From positions 496,001 to 560,000 of the forward strand of contig NZ_JACVBX010000002.1 in NCBI RefSeq assembly GCF_014852585.1: a stretch of 64,000 bases of DNA, written 5' to 3'. Within the stretch, counting starts at the first letter, position 1. Every line of letters begins with the position of its first letter. Made by a program: the position numbers and the translations under genes. Below are positions 16,326 through 24,666 of the stretch, in pieces. The notes below the pieces were generated by a model, which worked only from the letters and a program-made list of their open reading frames with translations, did not search any database and was not told where the DNA came from. The stretch is from Pseudomonas sp. PDM18. GTDB lineage: Bacteria > Pseudomonadota > Gammaproteobacteria > Pseudomonadales > Pseudomonadaceae.

Positions 16326-18302
16326 ATGGAGTCTGCTGTCGAACGCTACAAGCGGCTGGTTGCCGAAGCCCTTGCGCGTTATTTCCCCCGTACCACCGAA
16401 TACCTGCGCGCCGAGCGCGAGGCGGCGCAACCCAAGGCCGGCGCGCGCGGCAAGGCGAAGGGCAAGGCAAAAGGTGCGAGCAAGGCGCCGGCCAAACGCA
16501 GCCCCAAGGCGAGGAAAGACGGCGACGCGCCTGCGCCCAAACGCCCGCGCGCTCAGGCGGCTGCCGGTATCTACGGCACCGCCAGCGCCCCGGATGAACA
16601 GCACGCCATGGACATGCGCCAGCGCGTGGCCCAGGCCGCTGCCCACGGAATTCTCAGCCTGCCATCGGAAGAGCAGTGGGCGATGATCCTAGCGCCGGAA
16701 CCGCTGACCCGCATCTTCGCCGGCGCCGGTTCCGGAAAGTCCACCACGCTGGTGTTGCGGGTGGTCTACATGCTCTGCCACTTGGGGATAGATGCCGAGA
16801 AGGTGACGGTGATTTCCTTCACCAACGCTTCCTGCGCACAGCTGCGCGAGCAGCTGGTGAAGGTGCTTGGCTACTGGGGACATCCGTTCGATGCGGCGCA
16901 GGCGCGGCAGTGTGTGCGCACCTTCCACTCGGCCATGGGTACCCTGGCGAAAGTCGCGCTGAAGAACCCGCGCTGGTTCGAGCAACTGGACGAACGCGAC
17001 CCCGCCAGCGAACTGGACAACCCCTTGCTCGCCGGCCGCCTGCGCCCGGCGCAGCAGCGCCTGCTCAAACAGGTCTACCAGCAGTGCTACGCCGAGCAGC
17101 CGGCGTTCCGCACGCTGGTGCACCAGTTGCTGGAGCTGCCGCCACCGCCGGAAGCGGGCGAAGACGGCAAGCCGCCACGTATCGGCAAGGCGCCGCTGGA
17201 TGCCTTCAAGCTGCCGGGCGAATTCACCGCGTTGCCGCTGTTCGAGGCGTTCTACGCCCAGTCCGGCTTCATCGAGAGCATCGGCCTGCGCATCGACCAG
17301 TTACAGCCTCAGAAACTCGCCTGCCCTCCGCGTGAGCGCCAGTTCATCGAGGCACTGCAGATGTTCTGGGCGGCCTTCGATGCCGCCTTGCAGGAGCAGG
17401 GCCTGCTGACCTTCAACCTGGCCTTCCAGCGTCTGACCGACCAGCTCGGTGACGGCAAGCTGCCGGCCGAAGCGCTTGCGCCGTTCCAGCATTTGCTGAT
17501 CGACGAGTTCCAGGACGTCTCGCCGCAGATTGTGCAATGGCTGCAGGCGCTGCACCGCGACCTCGCCAAGCGCGGCGAGGCCGTCAGCCTGATGGCCATC
17601 GGTGATGACTGGCAGTCCATCTACGCCTGGCGCGGCAGCTCGCCGGAGCTGTTCATGGACTTCGACCGGCATTTCCCCAGCAAGGGCCGGCTCAGGAGCC
17701 GCGTGCTGCTGCTGGAGACCAACTACCGCAGCATCGACCCGGTGATCCGCGACGGCGAGCGGGTGCTGGTGGGAGTGACCAACAAGCAGGCCAAGACCTG
17801 CCGCGCCTTCAAGTCGGCAGAGGCGGGCGACCACGGGGTGAAACTGGTGCAGCGCTTCGACGCGCGCAACAGCCTGCCACTCCTGCTGGAGGAGATCCGC
17901 AAGCAGTGCGAACACGTCGCCGCGCGCGGCTCGCGGGAGAAAACCGCCGTGCTGCTGCTCAGCCGGCGCAATGAAACGTTGCAGACCATCCTCGGCGAGC
18001 TGGACCGCAAGCTGCCGGTGAAGGGTATGACCATCCACCGCGCCAAGGGCCTGCAGGCGGAAGTGGCGATCATCGTCGACGACTGCGCGCCGCCGGAGAA
18101 ACACCCGCTGCGCAGCGCGCTGTACGCGGCCTGCGGGTTTTTCGCCAGCAGCTACGACCAGGCCCAGCAGGACGAGCAGCTGCGCCTGGCCTATGTGGCG
18201 ATCACCCGTGGCGTGAGCCGGGTCTTCTGGTTCACCCGCAAGGCCCGGGGGCCCACGGCGATCCTGGCGCTGCGGCGCAACGTGGAAACCGCGCCGGCCT
18301 GA
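16326..18302 (+). CDS. UvrD/Rep-family DNA helicase with basic N-terminal extension
   Basis: 658 residues, superfamily 1A helicase. Walker A is FAGAGSGKST near 136, motif Ia VISFTNASCAQLREQL, motif II LIDEFQDVSPQ near 395, motif III GDDWQSIYAWRGS near 430, motif IV TNYRSIDPVI, motif V TIHRAKGLQAEVAII near 565, and motif VI LAYVAITRGVSRVFW. It should unwind DNA with 3'-5' polarity. Residues 30-80 are very rich in Lys, Ala and Arg (repeated GKAKGKAKGASKAP-like text) and probably disordered and DNA-binding; such a tail is not part of canonical UvrD. The role, repair or otherwise, is not given by the context. Confidence 0.88.
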   Translation: MESAVERYKRLVAEALARYFPRTTEYLRAEREAAQPKAGARGKAKGKAKGASKAPAKRSPKARKDGDAPAPKRPRAQAAAGIYGTASAPDEQHAMDMRQRVAQAAAHGILSLPSEEQWAMILAPEPLTRIFAGAGSGKSTTLVLRVVYMLCHLGIDAEKVTVISFTNASCAQLREQLVKVLGYWGHPFDAAQARQCVRTFHSAMGTLAKVALKNPRWFEQLDERDPASELDNPLLAGRLRPAQQRLLKQVYQQCYAEQPAFRTLVHQLLELPPPPEAGEDGKPPRIGKAPLDAFKLPGEFTALPLFEAFYAQSGFIESIGLRIDQLQPQKLACPPRERQFIEALQMFWAAFDAALQEQGLLTFNLAFQRLTDQLGDGKLPAEALAPFQHLLIDEFQDVSPQIVQWLQALHRDLAKRGEAVSLMAIGDDWQSIYAWRGSSPELFMDFDRHFPSKGRLRSRVLLLETNYRSIDPVIRDGERVLVGVTNKQAKTCRAFKSAEAGDHGVKLVQRFDARNSLPLLLEEIRKQCEHVAARGSREKTAVLLLSRRNETLQTILGELDRKLPVKGMTIHRAKGLQAEVAIIVDDCAPPEKHPLRSALYAACGFFASSYDQAQQDEQLRLAYVAITRGVSRVFWFTRKARGPTAILALRRNVETAPA

Positions 18303-18317
18303 GTCCGAAGAGGCCGA

Positions 18318-18659
18318 TCACTCGTCGCGGGTGAGGACTTCCAGCAGCTCGATCTCGAACAGCAGGTTGGAGTTGGGCTGGATGTGCGCGCCGACCTGGC
18401 GCTCGCCGTAGGCCAGGTGCGCGGGCACGAAGAGCTTGCGCTTGCCGCCGACCTTCATGCCCATCAGGCCGATATCCCAGCCCTTGATTACCCGGCCGGT
18501 GCCGATCACGCACTGGAACGGGCGGCCCTTATCCCAGGACGAATCGAAGACGGTGCCGTCCTCCAGGGTGCCCTTGTACTGGGTGGTGATCAGGGCGCCC
18601 TTGACCACGGTCTTGCCGTCGCCAACGACGATATCTTCAATCTGCAGTTCGCTGCTCAT
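18318..18659 (-). CDS. FKBP-type peptidyl-prolyl cis-trans isomerase
   Basis: 113 residues, essentially a single FKBP domain: GALITTQYKGTLEDGTVFDSSWDKGRPFQCVIGTGRVIKGWDIGLMGMKVGGKRKLFVPAHLAYG. The FK506-pocket aromatic residues (Tyr, Phe, Trp, Tyr) are in place. There is no signal peptide, so it is cytoplasmic. It catalyses proline isomerisation during protein folding. The ATG has GGAGAACGCC upstream. It ends 15 bases from the converging helicase stop codon. Confidence 0.9.
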   Translation of the reverse strand: MSSELQIEDIVVGDGKTVVKGALITTQYKGTLEDGTVFDSSWDKGRPFQCVIGTGRVIKGWDIGLMGMKVGGKRKLFVPAHLAYGERQVGAHIQPNSNLLFEIELLEVLTRDE

Positions 18660-18746
18660 GGCGTTCTCCGATGATGCGGGTGCGGCACGAGCGCCGCGAG
18701 GGCGTGCGTTTTCGCAGGATTCGTCGGCAATGGCAAGCCGTGCGAC

Positions 18747-19763
18747 TCAGGTGGCGAGGTTACGCAGCTGGCCCGTCGCCACGCCGATCAGCGTGCGCAG
18801 GCCCATGCCGAGGATGACGACCGTTGCGGCTGCCAGCAGGAGCAGCGCCACACCGTTAGTGAAGGGGCCGGGCGCATGACCCGCGTAGCGCAGCGCGCAA
18901 CCGGCTGCGGCGGCCAGCGGGAAACCGACCGACCACCAGGCCAGCCGGAACGGGCAGTTGCGCGCCAGGTGGCGCAGGCGCCCGGTGAGCACCGCCAGCA
19001 TGAACAGGGTGAGCATGTACAGCGCGCTAGCGAAGCGGTCGATCTCGCCGACGATGCTGACATAGGCGGAGAAGCCCACCGCAAAGGGCGCCAGCAGGAT
19101 CAGCAGGGAAGGTTGCAGGCCGACGCCCAGCGGCTCTTCGAACAGCAGCCGCGAGAGGATCAGGGTGAACAGCGGCACGGCAAAGAACAGCGCCACTGCC
19201 AGGGAAAAGAAGGCGACGTCGGCCGCGCCCGGCCATTGCAGCAGCGGCACCGCCAGCGGGATATCCGCCAGGCCCACCACCGGGACAATCCACGCCGGCG
19301 TGGCGTGGGCTGCCTGCTGGCGTTGGCCGAGCCAGCGGGAAATGATCAGCCAGGCGAACGGCAGCATGCCGGCCGTGCCGATCAGCCAGCAGGCGCGCGC
19401 CAGGAACAGGCTGTAGTCGACCAGGGGAATGGGCAGCAGCAACAGGCTGATGAACAGCGTGCCGAACAGGTTGCCGGCGATAGGGTGGAGGAATTCCGTC
19501 TTCACTGAATGGGGGCCGGTGACGGCCTTGATTGCGTAGCCGATGCCAACGGCGAAGAAAGCCAGCAGCGCCAGCAGGCCGATGGTTTGCGACACCCACT
19601 GTGGTGCGCCGTAGATCAGCGTGGCCAGCCTCCAGGCCGACGACAGGCCCGCGAGCCCCATCACCGAGCCGAACAGGGCGACCGGCAGGTAGCCGAGCCG
19701 GCCTTCGCGGGCGGTTTCCTTGGGAGCACCAAAGGCAGCAGCAGTATCGATGTTATCTGTCAT
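18747..19763 (-). CDS. TDT-family (TehA/SLAC1-like) membrane transporter
   Basis: 338 residues from the ATG at 19763, nearly all hydrophobic, with about ten transmembrane segments (LGYLPVALFGSVMGLAGLSSAW opens the first). This is the tellurite-resistance/dicarboxylate transporter family. The region HPIAGNLFGTLFISLLLLPIP is typical. An upstream in-frame start at 19823 adds 20 polar residues and is not preferred. The substrate (C4-dicarboxylate, sulfite or another anion) cannot be told from sequence. Confidence 0.8.
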   Translation of the reverse strand: MTDNIDTAAAFGAPKETAREGRLGYLPVALFGSVMGLAGLSSAWRLATLIYGAPQWVSQTIGLLALLAFFAVGIGYAIKAVTGPHSVKTEFLHPIAGNLFGTLFISLLLLPIPLVDYSLFLARACWLIGTAGMLPFAWLIISRWLGQRQQAAHATPAWIVPVVGLADIPLAVPLLQWPGAADVAFFSLAVALFFAVPLFTLILSRLLFEEPLGVGLQPSLLILLAPFAVGFSAYVSIVGEIDRFASALYMLTLFMLAVLTGRLRHLARNCPFRLAWWSVGFPLAAAAGCALRYAGHAPGPFTNGVALLLLAAATVVILGMGLRTLIGVATGQLRNLAT

Positions 19764-19880
19764 AGGCGAATCTTCCCTATCGGTACGCTGAACAATCCGA
19801 GTCCGTGGACTCCGTCGCCGCACAGCGTAGACGGGAAAGATCCTGCGGCAATACCTCCGTGGGTGAATGGCGCGGCGGGC

Positions 19881-20792
19881 CTAGACCGCCATCTCGCCGA
19901 GAATCCATTCACGGAAGGCCTTGACGCGCGGCTCGTCCGCGCTGGCCTGCGGGTAGACCAGGTTGTAGGCATAGTCCTCGGCGACCCGCACGCCCAGCTC
20001 GAACGGCTGCACCAGCAGTCCCTGTTCCAGCTCGCGGGCGACCATGGCGTGGTCGGCCAGCCCGACCGCGCCGCCTTCGAGCACCGCCTGCACCACGTGG
20101 CTGGTGTCTTCGAAGGTAACGCAGCCGCTGGCGTCGAAGTTCTCCACGCCGGCTGCCGCCATCCAGCGCGACCAGTCCGGCCAGGGCGCGCCTTCGGTTT
20201 CGCAAACCACGTGGCACAGCGTGTGGGCCTGCAGGTCACGCGGCTCGCGCAGCGGCGGGCCGTCTTCCAGCAGGCTTGGGCAGCACACCGGGACGATCTG
20301 CGTGTCGAACAGCCGCTCCGCCAGCAGTCCGGGATAGCGCCCGCTGCCGAATCGGATGGCGAGGTCGATGTCGTCGACGGCGAAGTCGCGCAGCTCGTCG
20401 CTGACGTCGAAGCTGAGCTTCAGCCCCGGATGCAGCGCGCGGAATTTCGGCAGGCGCGGCAGCAGCCAGTGGGTGGCGAAGCGCGCGGTGAGCGAGACCC
20501 GCAGTTGCTCCGAAGTGCGCGCCAGCCGCCGCGCCCGCACGGTGGCGCGATGCAGCAGGCCGAGGGATTCCGCCGCCGCTTCCAGCAGCAAGGCGCCCGC
20601 CGGGGTCAGCTGGATGCTGCGGCTGGTGCGCACGAACAGGCCGAGGCCGAGCTGGTCTTCCAGCTCCTTGATCTGGTGACTGACCGCCGCTGGCGTGAGG
20701 CCGACCTCTTCTGCGGCGCGGGTGAAGTTCAGGTGACGGCCGGCAGCCTCGAAGGTGCGCAGCGAGCGGATACCGGGAAAGGAACGGCTCAT
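19881..20792 (-). CDS. LysR-family transcriptional regulator, GcvA-like
   Basis: 303 residues. Winged helix at 1-65 (FPGIRSLRTFEAAGRHLNFTRAAEEVGLTPAAVSHQIKELEDQLGLGLFVRTSRSIQLTPAG), followed by a substrate-binding co-inducer domain. Wording of the helix and SGRYPGLLAERLFD place it near the GcvA group. It is divergent from the class IV aminotransferase gene with 139 bases between the start codons, so that gene is the probable target. The inducer is unknown. Confidence 0.9.
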   Translation of the reverse strand: MSRSFPGIRSLRTFEAAGRHLNFTRAAEEVGLTPAAVSHQIKELEDQLGLGLFVRTSRSIQLTPAGALLLEAAAESLGLLHRATVRARRLARTSEQLRVSLTARFATHWLLPRLPKFRALHPGLKLSFDVSDELRDFAVDDIDLAIRFGSGRYPGLLAERLFDTQIVPVCCPSLLEDGPPLREPRDLQAHTLCHVVCETEGAPWPDWSRWMAAAGVENFDASGCVTFEDTSHVVQAVLEGGAVGLADHAMVARELEQGLLVQPFELGVRVAEDYAYNLVYPQASADEPRVKAFREWILGEMAV

Positions 20793-20931
20793 CGATCTTC
20801 AAATCCTGTTTGATGATCCATCGAGAAATACTCGTTTCTCCTGGCTTCGTCAAAGGCCGATAGTGATTCCACTTGATGCGGGATATGCAGATGTCCAGGC
20901 AGTGAAACACCGAGCAGAGGAAGCCAAAGCC

Positions 20932-21747
20932 ATGTCAGTCGCCATTCATGCCTACATCACCCAACGCAACGCCCGTCCCGCCAGTGCCGACGATCTCGCA
21001 CCGCTGGCCTTCGCCGGCTATGCCCATTTCACTGCCATGCAGGTGCGCGGCGGCGGCATCCGTGGTCTGGACCTGCACCTCGAGCGACTGCGCAATGCCT
21101 CGCTGCGGCTGTTCGGCCGGAGCCACGCCGACGAGGAAATCCGCGCTGCCTTGCGTGCTGCGCTGGAACAGGCGCCTGCGGAGACTTCGCTGATGGCGAC
21201 GGTGTACTCGCCCGCCGGGGAGTTCACTGTCGCAGGGCCCGAGCACCGGCCCGAGCTGCTGGTGCGCACCGCGCCGCCGTCGGATGGTCCGCAGGGCCCG
21301 TTGTCGCTGGCCATCGCCGGGCACGAGCGGGTGCTGCCGGAGATCAAGCACGTCGGCGAGATCGCCAAGACCTGGTACCTGCGCGAGGCGGTGGCTGCCG
21401 GTTTCGATGATGCGGTGTTCACCGACCACCGTGGTCGCTTCAGCGAGGCGACCATCTGGAACCTGGCGTTCTGGGACGGCGAAACGGTGATCTGGCCGCG
21501 GGCGAGGATGCTCGCCGGCACCACCATGGGCATCCTCCAGCGCCAGTTGGACAGGCTCGGCGCGCGCCAGTCATCGCTGAGCATCGATCAGCAGGACCTG
21601 CCGCGCCTGGCCGGCGCGGTGGTGATGAACTCCTGGACGCCGGCGGTGCCGGTGAGCCGCATCGGCGAGGTGGAACTTCCCCCTGCGCCGGAGTTCGTCG
21701 AGTTGCTGCGCAGTGCCTTCGAAGCGGAGCCGCGGGTTCGTCCCTGA
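20932..21747 (+). CDS. Aminotransferase class IV (PLP) protein
   Basis: 271 residues from the ATG at 20932, which has AGAGGAAG 10 bases upstream; a longer frame from 20755 would overlap the LysR start. It has the class IV fold of branched-chain aminotransferase and aminodeoxychorismate lyase: FTAMQVRGGGIRGLDLHLERLRNAS, the PLP Lys probably in LPEIKHVGEIAKTWYLREA, and the glutamate loop FSEATIWNLAFWDGETVIWP. Missing the standard BCAT substrate signature, so amine donor and product are unknown. Possibly regulated by the divergent LysR protein. Confidence 0.82.
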   Translation: MSVAIHAYITQRNARPASADDLAPLAFAGYAHFTAMQVRGGGIRGLDLHLERLRNASLRLFGRSHADEEIRAALRAALEQAPAETSLMATVYSPAGEFTVAGPEHRPELLVRTAPPSDGPQGPLSLAIAGHERVLPEIKHVGEIAKTWYLREAVAAGFDDAVFTDHRGRFSEATIWNLAFWDGETVIWPRARMLAGTTMGILQRQLDRLGARQSSLSIDQQDLPRLAGAVVMNSWTPAVPVSRIGEVELPPAPEFVELLRSAFEAEPRVRP

Positions 21748-21762
21748 GTCCGCTGTTGGGCG

Positions 21763-21828
21763 GTTCGCGAGCAAGCTCGCCCCTACGAAGAGCAGCGCTG
21801 CTTGTAGGAGCGAGCTTGCTCGCGAACC
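21763..21828. repeat. Inverted pair of REP elements
   Basis: GGTTCGCGAGCAAGCTCGCCCCTACGA at about 21763 and GTAGGAGCGAGCTTGCTCGCGAACC at 21804-21828 are head-to-head copies of the same REP sequence, a BIME-like arrangement, between two converging genes. Confidence 0.7.
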
Positions 21829-21832
21829 GCAT

Positions 21833-22609
21833 TCACTCCAGATGCGCCGCAAATCCACTGGCCTGCGGATCGATCTCCTCGCGCAGGGTCAGCGCAGGGA
21901 TGTCGTAATCACCGCCGTTCTGCCGGCGGAAGGGGATGGGCGCGGTGGTCTGGAGGTTGTCCAGGCGCTCGCCCAGCTCCTGCTCGATCTGCGCGTAGCG
22001 CAGCGCATCCACCCGGCTGGTGCGGTAGACCAGGTAGGGCGGCAGTACGTCGAAGCCGGGGTAGTGCAGCACGCCGTGGTGGATCGGGAACAGCAGATCC
22101 TCGATCGGCCCGTTGATGCCGCGAGCGCTGTAGTGCGACTCCCAGCCGCCAGTGGTGACCATCAGCATGGCGCGCTTGCCGGCCAGGTTGCCTTCACCGT
22201 AGCGGTCGCCCCAGCGGGCATCAGAGTGCTCGCCGACGCCATAGGCAAATCCATAGGCGTAGACCCGCTCGAACCAGCCCTTGAGGATCGCCGGCATGGT
22301 GAACCACCAGAGCGGGAACTGCAGAATCACCGTGTCGGCCCAGCGCAGTTTTTCCTGCTCGGCGGCGATGTCGCTGCTCTGCCGGCCGGCGGCGTAGGCA
22401 CGTTTGGAATCCTGGGACGGATCGAAGCGCGCCTCGGGATCGCGGTCGAGGCTGTCGGAGGCGTCCAGCGTGGCTTTCCAGTTCATCGCATAGAGGTCGG
22501 AAACTTGTACCTCGTGGCCGGCGGCCTGCAGGCGGCGCACGGCGAAGTCCTTCAGCGAACCATTGAGCGAGCGCGGTTCGGGGTGGGCGTAGACGATCAG
22601 TACGTTCAT
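21833..22609 (-). CDS. NAD(P)H dehydrogenase (quinone), flavodoxin-like fold
   Basis: 258 residues. The start MNVLIVYAHPEPRSLNGSLKDFAV carries the FMN phosphate loop of the NQO1/KefF/MdaB family. IILQFPLWWFTMPAILKGWFERVYAYGFAYG is the conserved flavin-ring segment. These FAD/FMN enzymes reduce quinones or related electrophiles by two electrons. It is divergent from a LysR gene with 90 bases between start codons, a pattern common for quinone- or electrophile-inducible reductases. Confidence 0.87.
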   Translation of the reverse strand: MNVLIVYAHPEPRSLNGSLKDFAVRRLQAAGHEVQVSDLYAMNWKATLDASDSLDRDPEARFDPSQDSKRAYAAGRQSSDIAAEQEKLRWADTVILQFPLWWFTMPAILKGWFERVYAYGFAYGVGEHSDARWGDRYGEGNLAGKRAMLMVTTGGWESHYSARGINGPIEDLLFPIHHGVLHYPGFDVLPPYLVYRTSRVDALRYAQIEQELGERLDNLQTTAPIPFRRQNGGDYDIPALTLREEIDPQASGFAAHLE

Positions 22610-22699
22610 GGAGGCGGTTTCCATATGAGAGGGGGTGTGCGCAGGATGCGATTGCCACAGGTATAGTGGAAATGAATATCCGGTATCCCAGGTATATGA

Positions 22700-23596
22700 A
22701 TGAATAATCTGCGCAGGCTCGACCTCAACCTGCTGGTGACCCTGGATGTGTTGCTTTCCGAGCACAACGTGACGCGCGCTGCGGAGCGGCTGAATTTCTC
22801 GCAGCCCTCGGTGAGCGTGCACCTGGCGAAGCTGCGCGACATCTTCGACGACCCGCTGCTGCTGCCCGGCCCGCGCGGCATGCGCCCGACGGCGCGGGCC
22901 GAATCCCTGCGCGAACCGTTGCGCATCGCCCTGGAAGCGCTGGAGCAGGCGGTGGCGCCGTCAGCGCCCTTCGACCCGGCGCAAGCGGACAACACGTGGC
23001 GCATCGCTGCCACCGACTACGGCGAATCCACCATTCTGCTGCCGGCGTTGAGCGCCATTCGCGGCAGTGCGCCGGGCGCCCGTCTGGCGCTGCTGGAGCT
23101 ATCACCGCAGCGCATCGCTCGACAGGCGGAGCAGGGCGAGATCGACCTGGCTTTCCACACCACCGAGGGCAGCCCACCAGGCATGCGTCGACGGACATTG
23201 TTCAGCGAGCGCTATGTACTGGCCGGGCGCGCCGGGCACCCGAAACTGAAGCGCAAGCCGAGCCTGGCGCAGTTCTGCCAGCTGGAGCATGTGATGGTCT
23301 CCCCCGACGGAGGCGGCTTCAGCGGCGTGACCGACGAGGCGCTGGCGGCGGTCGGCCTGAGCCGGCGGGTAGCGCTATCGGTGCCGCACTTCCTCGTCGT
23401 CATCTCGGTGCTCGCCAGAAGTGACCTAGTGGCCATGGTGCCGGCGCGGCTGGTGCGGGATAACCCGGCGTTGCGGGTGGTGGAGGCGCCGGTGGCGGTA
23501 CCGGGGTACGAGATGTCGATGCTCTGGGACGAGCGTTCGCACCGCGACCCGGCACATCGCTGGTTGCGGGAGCAGATTGCCAGCGCGGTGACTTGA
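22700..23596 (+). CDS. LysR-family transcriptional regulator, NodD-like
   Basis: 298 residues. Start MNNLRRLDLNLLVTLDVLLSEHNVTRAAERLNFSQPSVSVHLAKLRDIFDDPLLLPGPRGMRPT is the winged helix of the NodD/NahR/SyrM subgroup, followed by a co-inducer domain. The ATG is separated by 90 bases from the divergent NAD(P)H:quinone reductase gene, its likely target. Confidence 0.9.
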   Translation: MNNLRRLDLNLLVTLDVLLSEHNVTRAAERLNFSQPSVSVHLAKLRDIFDDPLLLPGPRGMRPTARAESLREPLRIALEALEQAVAPSAPFDPAQADNTWRIAATDYGESTILLPALSAIRGSAPGARLALLELSPQRIARQAEQGEIDLAFHTTEGSPPGMRRRTLFSERYVLAGRAGHPKLKRKPSLAQFCQLEHVMVSPDGGGFSGVTDEALAAVGLSRRVALSVPHFLVVISVLARSDLVAMVPARLVRDNPALRVVEAPVAVPGYEMSMLWDERSHRDPAHRWLREQIASAVT

Positions 23597-23641
23597 GGAA
23601 GTATTCACGCGCGATCCGACAGGTTGGCTTCTGCCCTGGGC

Positions 23642-23668
23642 GGCTCGTGAGCAAGCTCGCTCCTACGG
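23642..23668. repeat. REP element
   Basis: GGCTCGTGAGCAAGCTCGCTCCTACGG, a single REP copy in the gap between the LysR gene and pfeE. Just after it, CCCTCTCCC at about 23704 is half of a second repeat family seen again at 35110-35210. Confidence 0.6.
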
Positions 23669-23759
23669 GAGGGGAACTGGTCCTGGGCAAGCCATCACCC
23701 TAGCCCTCTCCCTTTGGGGGGCTGGGGTGAGGGGATTCAGCCTGCGGTGGAATATCCAG

Positions 23760-24662
<903 letters not shown>

Positions 24663-24666
24663 CTAA

